Source: Sphaerochaeta sp.
Lineage (GTDB): Bacteria; Spirochaetota; Spirochaetia; Sphaerochaetales; Sphaerochaetaceae
Assembly: GCA_023228445.1 (NCBI GenBank)
Contig: JALOBD010000135.1
Coordinates: 1-5,715, forward strand
Reading direction: 5' to 3'
Length of the DNA stretch: 5,715 nt
Positions within the stretch are counted from its first letter, which is position 1. Every line of letters begins with the position of its first letter. Shown piece by piece: positions 1-5,715 of the stretch. A model generated the notes under the pieces. That model did no database searches and was not told the origin of the DNA. It worked only from the letters and a program-made list of their open reading frames with translations. The position numbers were made by a program, and so were the translations under genes.

Positions 1-866
1 CTGATATCGCCCACTGGATGGTCGGACGCCAGGTCGATACGAGCACGCGCGAGAAGCGCCACTATGACTACGCCGGCGCACCGGTGATTCTCTCGCTGGA
101 GAACTTATGGGTGAACATGCCCGGTGAAACGGTTCGCAACGTCTCCCTCGATGTGCACAAGGGCGAGATCCTCGGCATCGGGGGGATGGCTGGCCAAGGC
201 AAGCTCGGCATCCCCAACGGTGCGATGGGCCTCTTCCCCGCCGGCGGCACGATCACCTTCGAGGGGAAGGAGATCCACCTCAACGACCCCCGCAACTTCC
301 TCGACGTCGGCATGGCCTTCGTCAGTGAGGATCGGCGTGGGGTGGGGCTCTTGCTTGACGAGAGTCTTGAGTGGAACATCGCCTTCACCGCCATGCAGGT
401 GCAGCAGAAGTTCTTGAAGAAGTACCTTGGCGGCCTCATCAAGTGGCGTGACCAAGAGAAGATTGCCGATGAGACGGCCAGCTACGTCAAGCAACTGGAG
501 ATTCGCTGTGTCTCGACCAAGCAAAAGGCCAAGGAGCTCTCCGGGGGCAACCAGCAGAAGGTCTGCCTGGCCAAGGCGTTTGCCGTCCACCCCAAGCTGC
601 TCTTTGTCAGTGAGCCCACCCGAGGCATCGACGTCGGTGCCAAAGCGCTGGTGCTCAAGGCACTGAGACGATACAACGAGGAGAGTGGTACGACCATCAT
701 CATGATATCCAGTGAACTTGAGGAGCTCCGCTCCATCTGTGACCGCATCGCCATCATCAGCGATGGCAAGGTCTTCGGAATCCTTCCGTCCTCGGCCCCG
801 AGTGCCGATTTCGGTCTGCTCATGGTTGGCCAGATGCCCGACCAGATCCAAGGAGGTGCAGTATGA
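1..866 (+). CDS. CUT2-type sugar/nucleoside ABC importer ATPase, C-terminal part (5' truncated by window)
   Basis: Cytoplasmic ATPase subunit that powers an importer of the RbsA/MglA class. These proteins carry two fused nucleotide-binding domains in about 500 residues; only the end of the first and all of the second are here. The frame is open from base 3, and the first ATG (base 18) lies inside the family's MVGR linker, so it is not the real start. Numbering from that ATG: Walker A-like GMAGQGKL at 56-63, signature LSGGNQQK at 174-181, Walker B region LLFVSEPTRGIDVG at 194-207, and SSE at 231-233 where the H-loop histidine would be. Oddities: Leu63 replaces the Walker A Ser/Thr, and Ser198 replaces the Walker B Asp, although Glu199 is kept. 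The missing H-loop histidine is, as I recall, normal for this family's second domain; the Walker B serine seems less usual. It overlaps the next gene by ATGA. Family assignment is firm; substrate is unknown. Confidence 0.93.
   Translation, partial: DIAHWMVGRQVDTSTREKRHYDYAGAPVILSLENLWVNMPGETVRNVSLDVHKGEILGIGGMAGQGKLGIPNGAMGLFPAGGTITFEGKEIHLNDPRNFLDVGMAFVSEDRRGVGLLLDESLEWNIAFTAMQVQQKFLKKYLGGLIKWRDQEKIADETASYVKQLEIRCVSTKQKAKELSGGNQQKVCLAKAFAVHPKLLFVSEPTRGIDVGAKALVLKALRRYNEESGTTIIMISSELEELRSICDRIAIISDGKVFGILPSSAPSADFGLLMVGQMPDQIQGGAV
851..856 (+). promoter_or_regulatory. Ribosome binding site for first permease
   Basis: AGGAGG lies 6 bases before the ATG at 863, inside the end of the ATPase gene. 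Together with the ATGA overlap (stop 864-866) it fixes the permease start and suggests translational coupling. Confidence 0.85.
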
Positions 867-1924
867 ACGGTGCAGCGGCACTGGCACTGGGCAGGAGGTT
901 CGTGCGCTCCTTCGGACTTCCGAGGATCATCATCGCCCTCTTCTTGCTCTCCCTCTTCATCCTCGCCCCGATCGCTGGGGTCAACGTCGGCACGAGCCTC
1001 AGTGACACCCTCAACCGCTTCGGGATGAACGCCATCATGGTCCTCGCCATGGTTCCGATGATCCACAGCGGCTGTGGGTTGAACTTCGGTCTGCCCCTGG
1101 GCATCATCGCAGGCCTCTTGGGGGCGACCATCTCGCTGCAGGTCAACATCCCCGGCCCGACCTCCTTCTACTTGGCAATCCTCTTTTGCACCCCCTTCGC
1201 CCTGATTCTCGGCTGGGGGTACGGGGAGCTGCTCAACCGGGTCAAGGGCGGGGAGATGATGATTGCCACCTACGTGGGTTTCTCCTCGGTCGCCTTCATG
1301 TGCATCATGTGGTTGCTCTTGCCCTTCAGTAATCCGACGATGGTCTGGGGCTTCAGTGGAACTGGGCTGAGGACGACCATCAGTGTGGAGGGCTACTACC
1401 TCCATGCGCTGAACAACTTATTGGCCATCAGGTTGACCCCGCACCTGGTCATCCCCACCGGGATGTTGCTCTTCTTTGCATTCTTCGCCTTCATCATCTG
1501 GGCCTTCCTCCACACCAAGACCGGCACCGCGATGACCGCCGTCGGGTCGAACCCGATCTTTGCCCGGGCAAGCGGCATCAACGTCGATCGGATCCGAACA
1601 CTGAGCGTGGTGATGTCCACCTGGCTCGGGGCGGTGGGAATCTTGGTCTACCAGCAGTCCTTCGGCTTCATCCAGCTCTACATGGGACCCTTCTACATGG
1701 CCCTTCCGGCTGTCTCGGCAATCCTCATCGGCGGGGCGAGTGTGAACAAGGCCAGCATCCTCAACGTCATCGTCGGCACCTTCCTCTTCCAAGGAATCGT
1801 GACCATGACCCCGTCGGTCATGAATTCGATGATCCACACCGACATGAGTGAGGTCATCAGGATCGTCGTCTCCAACGGCATGATCCTCTACGCCCTGACT
1901 CGAAAGACGGAGGCAGTGCGATGA
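863..1924 (+). CDS. ABC importer permease 1 (BPD_transp_2 / RbsC-like family)
   Basis: Integral membrane subunit expected to form the translocation channel together with the second permease. The 353 residues are mostly hydrophobic, with about ten likely membrane segments (near 21-40, 55-70, 76-93, 101-120, 133-154, 195-216, 245-265, 278-292, 297-316 and 331-346). The family's cytoplasmic loop, thought to contact the ATPase, reads KTGTAMTAVGSNPIFARASG at 219-238, followed by INVDRIR. The AILIGGASVNKASI stretch near 286-299 matches the conserved IGG region of RbsC-like permeases. The start is set by AGGAGG and the ATGA overlap with the ATPase; the end overlaps the next start by ATGA. It shares many motifs with the following permease, so the channel is probably a heterodimer, as in LsrCD, YtfT/YjfF and NupPQ-type importers. 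Substrate unknown. Confidence 0.93.
   Translation: MNGAAALALGRRFVRSFGLPRIIIALFLLSLFILAPIAGVNVGTSLSDTLNRFGMNAIMVLAMVPMIHSGCGLNFGLPLGIIAGLLGATISLQVNIPGPTSFYLAILFCTPFALILGWGYGELLNRVKGGEMMIATYVGFSSVAFMCIMWLLLPFSNPTMVWGFSGTGLRTTISVEGYYLHALNNLLAIRLTPHLVIPTGMLLFFAFFAFIIWAFLHTKTGTAMTAVGSNPIFARASGINVDRIRTLSVVMSTWLGAVGILVYQQSFGFIQLYMGPFYMALPAVSAILIGGASVNKASILNVIVGTFLFQGIVTMTPSVMNSMIHTDMSEVIRIVVSNGMILYALTRKTEAVR
1909..1913 (+). promoter_or_regulatory. Ribosome binding site for second permease
   Basis: GGAGG lies 7 bases before the ATG at 1921, inside the last codons of permease 1. It supports the ATGA-overlap start of permease 2. Confidence 0.8.
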
Positions 1925-3036
1925 CGTTGAAAGCAACAAAAGGCCAGAGAGTGCTGCGCTTCATGGCAAACAACACCGTACCGATCCTCTTTCTGATCAT
2001 CTGTGCGTTCGGTATCCCGCTGTCGGGCTACTCAGCCAACTACCTGATCAGCGAGATCATCGTACGCTTGGTCCGGAACTCCTTCTTGATCGTCTCCCTC
2101 CTGATTCCGATTCTCGCCGGCATGGGGCTGAACTTCGGCATGACCCTCGGTGCCATGGCCGGACAGGTCGGCTTGATCTTCATCAGCGACTGGGGCATCG
2201 TCGGCATCCCCGGCATGGTGCTCGCCATGGTCATCTCCACCCCGATCTCGATGCTCCTGGGGTGGTGGTGTGGCAAGATCCTCAACATGGCAAAGGGCCG
2301 GGAGATGGTCACCAGCTACATCATCGGCTTCTTCATGAACGGTATCTACCAGCTGGTCGTCCTCTACGGCATGGGACCGGTCATCCCGATCCGCAACAAA
2401 GCGCTGGTGTTGCCCCGTGGATACGGGATCCGCAATACCGTCAACTTGATCGGCATCCGCAAGGCGCTGGACAACCTGATCGCGGTGCGCATCGGCACTG
2501 TCCCGATTCCAGTGGCGACCTTCGTCCTCATCGCGCTGCTCTGCCTCTTCGTCCTCTGGTTCAAGAAGACGAAGCTCGGCCAGGACATGCGGGCGGTGGG
2601 CCAGGACATGGAGGTGGCACGGGCCGCCGGGATTCCCGTCGAGCATACCCGTATCGTCTCGATCATCATCTCCACCGTCTTCGCCGGCTATGGGATGATC
2701 ATCTATTTGCAGAACATCGGTACGCTGAATACCTACAACAGCCACATGCAGATCGGCATGTTCAGTGTCGCCGCACTGCTTGTCGGTGGAGCCACGGTGG
2801 CCAAGGCCAACATCCGCAACGTCTTCTTGGGGGTCATCCTCTTCCACCTGATGTTCATCGTCAGCCCGATGGCCGGCAAGAACCTCATCGGCCAGGCCCA
2901 GCTGGGCGAGTACTTCCGCGTCTTCGTCTCCTATGGGGTCATCACGATCAGCTTGGTGCTCTATGAGATGCGCAAGAAGCGCGAACAGGCGTTGGCAGGC
3001 CTCACCTTGGCCGCCGCACAGGAGGTAGAGGCATGA
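1921..3036 (+). CDS. ABC importer permease 2 (BPD_transp_2 family, paralogue of permease 1)
   Basis: Second membrane subunit of the importer, 371 residues with about ten likely membrane segments (near 18-36, 53-68, 74-90, 96-117, 132-150, 197-214, 244-263, 278-290, 299-316 and 330-348). It parallels permease 1 throughout: MGLNFGMTLG at 68-77 against CGLNFGLPLG at 71-80, LGWWCGKILNMAKGREM at 113-129 against LGWGYGELLNRVKGGEM at 116-132, LDNLIAVR at 183-190 against LNNLLAIR at 183-190, and the ATPase-contact loop KLGQDMRAVGQDMEVARAAG at 218-237. The AVGxN motif of permease 1 becomes AVGQD here. The C-terminus is longer and charged, with RKKREQ at 351-356. The ATG at 1921 has GGAGG 7 bases upstream and overlaps the preceding stop; the end overlaps the next gene by ATGA. 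A duplicated, specialised half-channel is the natural reading. Confidence 0.92.
   Translation: MTLKATKGQRVLRFMANNTVPILFLIICAFGIPLSGYSANYLISEIIVRLVRNSFLIVSLLIPILAGMGLNFGMTLGAMAGQVGLIFISDWGIVGIPGMVLAMVISTPISMLLGWWCGKILNMAKGREMVTSYIIGFFMNGIYQLVVLYGMGPVIPIRNKALVLPRGYGIRNTVNLIGIRKALDNLIAVRIGTVPIPVATFVLIALLCLFVLWFKKTKLGQDMRAVGQDMEVARAAGIPVEHTRIVSIIISTVFAGYGMIIYLQNIGTLNTYNSHMQIGMFSVAALLVGGATVAKANIRNVFLGVILFHLMFIVSPMAGKNLIGQAQLGEYFRVFVSYGVITISLVLYEMRKKREQALAGLTLAAAQEVEA
3021..3025 (+). promoter_or_regulatory. Ribosome binding site for the small membrane-anchored protein
   Basis: GGAGG lies 7 bases before the ATG at 3033, inside the permease 2 gene. It supports this start and shows that the small protein is translated as part of the importer operon. 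Confidence 0.82.
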
Positions 3037-3509
3037 AAGGAAAGACCCTCTTGATCAGGCTCGCAGTCATTGCAGTCATCCTCATCCTCTCGGCCATCCT
3101 CTTCTTCGTCGGCAAGAGCCATACCGTGCTGGTGGACAACAAGGCGGTCACTGTCGATGGCAAGGAGATTGCGGCGCTGAAGCTCGTCGAGGTCGCTGTC
3201 AACAAGCAAGCCTCGTGGGAGCTTACCCCCCGCGACCGGGACAAGTTCGATGTCACTGGCCAAAAACACACGGTGACGGTCGCCTACACCGACGAGTGGT
3301 GGGAAGAGCATACCATCGTGCGCACCTTCACCGTACCATTGATGCAGGACATGGTCATGATCCTCGTCCCCGCCTTGGTGGCCAACCCCGAGAGTGACCA
3401 ATCGGTGTGGTTGGAGAACTACGAGATTCCCTCGTATGCAGTGACGATGGCCGAGAGTGACGAAGTAGTGGTCACCGACGATATGGCCGGCTTGATCACC
3501 GACCTGTAG
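3033..3509 (+). CDS. Small membrane-anchored protein at the end of the importer operon, function unknown (possibly DUF6672)
   Basis: A 158-residue protein. A basic start (MKGK, Arg9) is followed by one strongly hydrophobic segment at about 5-26, with no lipobox cysteine, so it is probably an uncleaved anchor. The remaining 130 residues would lie outside the cytoplasmic membrane. They alternate short hydrophobic and polar runs, as in a beta-rich domain (HTVLVDNKAVTVDGKEI at 30-46, then HTVTVAYT at 79-86), and include a PRDRDK motif at 66-71, EWWEEH at 88-93 and an acidic C-terminus. No catalytic signature or cysteine is visible. It resembles, from memory only, a small family called DUF6672 found next to such importers in spirochaetes and some Firmicutes. 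ATGA overlap with permease 2 and a good Shine-Dalgarno make it a genuine operon member. An accessory or docking role in the transporter is inference. Confidence 0.88.
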   Translation: MKGKTLLIRLAVIAVILILSAILFFVGKSHTVLVDNKAVTVDGKEIAALKLVEVAVNKQASWELTPRDRDKFDVTGQKHTVTVAYTDEWWEEHTIVRTFTVPLMQDMVMILVPALVANPESDQSVWLENYEIPSYAVTMAESDEVVVTDDMAGLITDL

Positions 3510-3524
3510 GATTGAACCATCGTG

Positions 3525-3557
3525 CCGGGCCACCATCGCGGTGGCCCGGAGTATTTT
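3525..3557 (+). terminator. Intrinsic terminator of the importer operon, possibly bidirectional
   Basis: A perfect 10-bp inverted repeat (CCGGGCCACC at 3525-3534, GGTGGCCCGG at 3540-3549) with loop ATCGC, starting 15 bases after the importer operon's last stop codon. On the + strand it is followed by AG and then TATTTT at 3552-3557, a short, imperfect T-tract. On the - strand it begins 11 bases after the stop of the convergent gene, but no T-tract follows, so termination in that direction is less certain. Confidence 0.8.
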
Positions 3558-3560
3558 CGC

Positions 3561-5495
3561 TCAATGCTGGTTTTTCGGCACAATACACATCGAGCCGGCC
3601 ATCCATTCGATGAGTTGCGCCTCATCGACGGGCTTGGAGAAGTAGTAGCCCTGGATGAAGCCGATCCCATGGCGGGTAGCGATCTCGAGTTGTGCGCGTG
3701 TCTCCACCCCTTCGGCCACCATCTGCTTGCCCAGGCGTCTGAGCATGGTGCTGATCAAGGCGATGAGCTGATAGTCGTTGACATCGTTGGCAATGACGGA
3801 GCGGTCGAGCTTGACGATCTCAAAGGGGAGGGTGACCAAGCTCTCGATGTTGGAGTAGCCGGTGCCAAAGTCATCGAGCATGAAGTGCACCCCGTAGTCG
3901 GTGAAGAGCTTCCAGTTCTTCAGGATCTGACCGTTGGGTCCCAGCAACTTCGATTCGGTGACCTCGAAGACAATCTTGGAGGGCTCGATCCCTGCCTCTC
4001 GGATGATGGAGAGCAGGCGGCTGCCCATCTCAGGTGAAGCGATATCCGATGCACTGATGTTGATCGAGATGTGGCTGAGGTTGGATGCAAGGTCGAGATT
4101 GGCGGCCAACAGAGCGCACACCTTGCGCACCACGATGGCGGTCAATTCACGGATGAGGCCCGCTTGTTCGGCTACGGGGATGAACTCGGCGGGGCTGATC
4201 ATCCCCAGGTGCGGATCGTCTATGCGCATCAGCGCCTCGGCGGCGACGATGCGGTTGTCATCACTGTTGATGATGGGCTGGTAGCAGATCACCACACCTG
4301 ACTCATTGGTCACAGCAGTACGCAACGCGGAGAGGACCTCCAGACGCCGTTTACGGATCGGTACGAGGCGTTGGTTGAAGATGATCACCGACACGCGCCG
4401 CCGCTCCTTGATCTCTGCCATCGTGAATTCCAGCGATTCGGCCACCTCTTCGGCGGTGTTGGCCCCCACCGGTGTCTCCACGATGGCAAATTGCAGGTGG
4501 ACTGAGATATGCTCTCCGTTGATGAGCCAGCCCACAACTGCGAAGGTTCTGATACGGTTGATGACCCTGACCAGCTCGAGATGGGAGAGCCGGGGACCGA
4601 TGATGGCAAAGCTATTTCGGTAGAGGCGGTAGGCGACGGTGCGCGGGCTCAGCGTGGCGATGGAAGTGGCAAAGGCAGCAAGCGTGCGATCTCCGCTTTC
4701 GTTGGAGTATCGGTCGTTGATGAGGCGGAAGTTCTCGATGTCGACCATGATGATGGTCTTCTGCCGCTGTTGGCTGGTAATCTGGCGCAGCCTGCTGAGG
4801 TAGGCGGTGTAGTTGGGGATCTTGGTCAGCGAGTCAAGGGTGAGCTCGCGGCGTTGCCACGCCAAGAAGCTGAAGAGCAGGATGAACGTGCCCGTCACGC
4901 CAAAGAGGTAGGGGTGCTTGAAGAGGGCAAAGAAGATGAGCGAGATGACCAACATGGCCGAAGCAAGAGAGAGCCCGGTGAAGCTGAAACCGGTGAACAG
5001 CACTCGATAGGCGATGAGGATGGCCAAGGCGACCAGCAACATCACGGCGGAGAGGGCGAGCATGATCTTCACCCCGCTACCTCCGACTAAAATCCCGGCA
5101 CGGTTGAAGACAAAGAGCCGCTCTGTCCAGATATCGATGGTGGTGAGGGCGACAAAGAGGACGAGCATTGCCACTTGAGAGCCCATGATGATGGTTTTGG
5201 TGCTGGCCCTCAGGATTCGCCGCTCCATGCCCGAGAGCCAGACGAAGATGAAGATGGGGACCGCGAGGATGTGGAGGAAGAAGAACGATCTCAAGAGTGC
5301 GGGGGGGTGGGTGAGCACGCCTTCGGTCTGCAGGTGGATGACGAGCGAGGAGACGAGATAGGTGATGAAGACTGCGAATGAGCAGACAAGCGAGGTGTTG
5401 TCGATCCCGTCATTGCTGAACAATTGGCGCACCATCGCCACCAACGTTGCGATGGTGATGATGAGACAGATGAGCTCGGTAGCGACAAGTTCCAT
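3561..5495 (-). CDS. Membrane-bound c-di-GMP phosphodiesterase: 7TM region, degenerate GGDEF, intact EAL
   Basis: Predicted to hydrolyse cyclic di-GMP at the inner face of the membrane. With the ATG at 5495 it has 644 residues. Seven hydrophobic segments (about 7-22, 35-53, 70-87, 102-120, 143-163, 177-192, 197-212) precede a GGDEF-fold domain (about 216-373: LTLDSLTKIPNYTAYL, VDIENF and a retained IND). The signature is YRNSF at 292-296 instead of GGDEF, and no RxxD inhibitory site is seen, so cyclase activity is unlikely. The EAL domain (about 384-635) keeps EAL at 420-422, Asn479, Glu511 and Glu514 (FEVTES), Asp541-Asp542 (LDDFGTGY), Lys562 and Asp564 (VKLDR), Glu595 and Glu598 (AEGVE) and Gln615 (QGYYF), so it should be active. 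Start choice: GAGGG lies 5 bases before this ATG; an ATG at 5507 and a TTG at 5516 are in frame but lack a Shine-Dalgarno, and the TTG falls near the predicted transcription start. No periplasmic sensor domain is present. Confidence 0.93.
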   Translation of the reverse strand: MELVATELICLIITIATLVAMVRQLFSNDGIDNTSLVCSFAVFITYLVSSLVIHLQTEGVLTHPPALLRSFFFLHILAVPIFIFVWLSGMERRILRASTKTIIMGSQVAMLVLFVALTTIDIWTERLFVFNRAGILVGGSGVKIMLALSAVMLLVALAILIAYRVLFTGFSFTGLSLASAMLVISLIFFALFKHPYLFGVTGTFILLFSFLAWQRRELTLDSLTKIPNYTAYLSRLRQITSQQRQKTIIMVDIENFRLINDRYSNESGDRTLAAFATSIATLSPRTVAYRLYRNSFAIIGPRLSHLELVRVINRIRTFAVVGWLINGEHISVHLQFAIVETPVGANTAEEVAESLEFTMAEIKERRRVSVIIFNQRLVPIRKRRLEVLSALRTAVTNESGVVICYQPIINSDDNRIVAAEALMRIDDPHLGMISPAEFIPVAEQAGLIRELTAIVVRKVCALLAANLDLASNLSHISINISASDIASPEMGSRLLSIIREAGIEPSKIVFEVTESKLLGPNGQILKNWKLFTDYGVHFMLDDFGTGYSNIESLVTLPFEIVKLDRSVIANDVNDYQLIALISTMLRRLGKQMVAEGVETRAQLEIATRHGIGFIQGYYFSKPVDEAQLIEWMAGSMCIVPKNQH

Positions 5496-5500
5496 GTTTT

Positions 5501-5505
5501 CCCTC
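5501..5505 (-). promoter_or_regulatory. Ribosome binding site deciding the phosphodiesterase start
   Basis: GAGGG on the - strand lies 5 bases before the ATG whose first base is 5495. Neither the upstream in-frame ATG (5507) nor the TTG (5516) has such a sequence, so the shorter protein is preferred. Confidence 0.65.
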
Positions 5506-5522
5506 ATGAAACGCAATGGTTC

Positions 5523-5551
5523 ATTATATGTGGTGAAATCATACAGTGCAA
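5523..5551 (-). promoter_or_regulatory. Sigma70-like promoter of the phosphodiesterase gene
   Basis: On the - strand a perfect -10 box TATAAT (5528-5523) lies 17 bases after TTGCAC (5551-5546), a -35 box with only TTG matching in place. It sits in a locally AT-rich stretch between two GC-rich genes. Transcription would start near 5516, giving a leader of about 20 bases before the ATG at 5495. Confidence 0.65.
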
Positions 5552-5562
5552 ATCAATTCACC
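5532..5562. repeat. Short inverted repeat around the phosphodiesterase promoter (possible operator)
   Basis: GGTGAA at 5532-5537 and TTCACC at 5557-5562 form perfect 6-base arms separated by 19 bases that contain the -35 box. No T-tract follows on either strand, so it is a poor terminator candidate. The position fits a regulator site, but arms this short can arise by chance. Confidence 0.3.
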
Positions 5563-5580
5563 TGGATTTGGTCGGTCAAA

Positions 5581-5715
5581 CTAGTTTTCGAAGAATTTGT
5601 CCCCGATGTCCGGGCGGTACCAGGCTCCCTCGAAGTGCACGTGGGTGACCCCTTTGTAGGCGTTCTTGTTGGCGTTCATGATGTTGTAGCCGATGCCCAC
5701 GACCGTGACGCATCG
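5581..5715 (-). CDS. purD: Phosphoribosylamine-glycine ligase (GAR synthetase), C-terminal 44 residues only
   Basis: The - strand is open from the window edge (base 5715) to a TAG at 5583-5581 and encodes 44 residues ending DKFFEN. The pattern RCVTVVGIG, then NKNAY, HFEGAWYRPDIG, matches the conserved PurD C-terminus (compare GRVLCVTALG, AY and RKDIG in the E. coli protein as I recall it). PurD is a cytoplasmic enzyme that joins glycine to phosphoribosylamine using ATP, the second step of purine synthesis. The ATP-grasp core and the start lie outside the window. It ends 85 bases before the chosen start codon of the downstream phosphodiesterase gene on the same strand. The assignment rests on a short tail but on well-placed conserved residues. 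Confidence 0.82.
   Translation of the reverse strand, partial: RCVTVVGIGYNIMNANKNAYKGVTHVHFEGAWYRPDIGDKFFEN

Noticed and set aside
105..887. 260-codon open frame on the - strand opposite the ATPase gene
   Set aside because: It lies antisense to a clear ABC ATPase. The product is low-complexity (rich in Gly, Asp, Leu, Glu and His) without domain motifs, a typical shadow in GC-rich coding DNA.
482..1405. 307-codon open frame on the - strand opposite the ATPase and permease 1 genes
   Set aside because: It spans the junction of two well-supported + strand genes. Its product is very rich in Glu, Asp, Gly and His, as expected from the complement of membrane-protein codons, with no recognisable motif.
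2032..2847. 271-codon open frame on the - strand opposite permease 2
   Set aside because: Composition dominated by Asp, His, Glu and Gly, without motifs; a shadow of the permease codons.
3525..3549. The GC-rich palindrome as an attachment or recombination site
   Set aside because: A single copy, sitting between convergent stop codons with a T-rich tail on one side; a terminator explains it without any mobile element.
3522..4037. 171-codon open frame on the + strand starting in the convergent gap
   Set aside because: It begins inside the terminator hairpin and runs antisense through the EAL domain codons. No Shine-Dalgarno or family motif was seen.
4509..5090. 193-codon open frame on the + strand opposite the phosphodiesterase gene
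   Set aside because: Asp/Glu/Gly-rich product with no motif, antisense to the GGDEF and membrane-segment coding region; a shadow.
5506..5524. ATGAA/TTCAT inverted repeat overlapping the phosphodiesterase start region
   Set aside because: The arms are only 5 bases and AT-rich, and the predicted transcript would begin inside the repeat, so no stable leader structure is expected.

Overview
The window looks like chromosomal DNA from a GC-rich bacterium (roughly 55-60% G+C by eye). Gene content, the shape of the ABC operon and the small membrane-anchored protein at its end suggest a spirochaete close to Sphaerochaeta. This is inference from recalled family distribution; no marker in the window fixes the taxon.

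Positions 1-3509 (+ strand) hold the distal part of an importer operon of the CUT2 type (simple sugar/nucleoside). In order: the C-terminal half of a double-domain ATPase (cut by the window start), two paralogous but diverged membrane permeases, and a 158-residue protein with one N-terminal membrane anchor. All three junctions are ATGA stop/start overlaps, each with a clear Shine-Dalgarno sequence, so the four genes are probably translationally coupled. The substrate-binding protein, the first ATPase domain and the operon promoter would lie upstream, outside the window. The substrate cannot be read from what is present.

Positions 3510-3560 form a short convergent gap with a perfect 10-bp GC-rich hairpin followed by a T-rich stretch, which probably terminates the importer operon.

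Positions 3561-5495 (- strand) encode a seven-TM membrane protein with a degenerate GGDEF domain (YRNSF at the signature site) and an EAL domain with all expected catalytic residues. It is most simply a membrane-bound c-di-GMP phosphodiesterase. A good sigma70-like promoter (TTGCAC-17 bp-TATAAT) lies just upstream, and it favours an internal ATG over the longest possible TTG start.

Positions 5581-5715 (- strand) encode the last 44 residues of a PurD-like phosphoribosylamine-glycine ligase. It is transcribed in the same direction as the phosphodiesterase gene, and no strong terminator lies between them.

Nothing here amounts to a clearly new system (no CRISPR, mobile element or RNA gene seen). 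The points most worth following up are the uncharacterised fourth gene of the importer operon, the altered Walker motifs of the second ATPase domain, and the 7TM/degenerate-GGDEF/EAL architecture.
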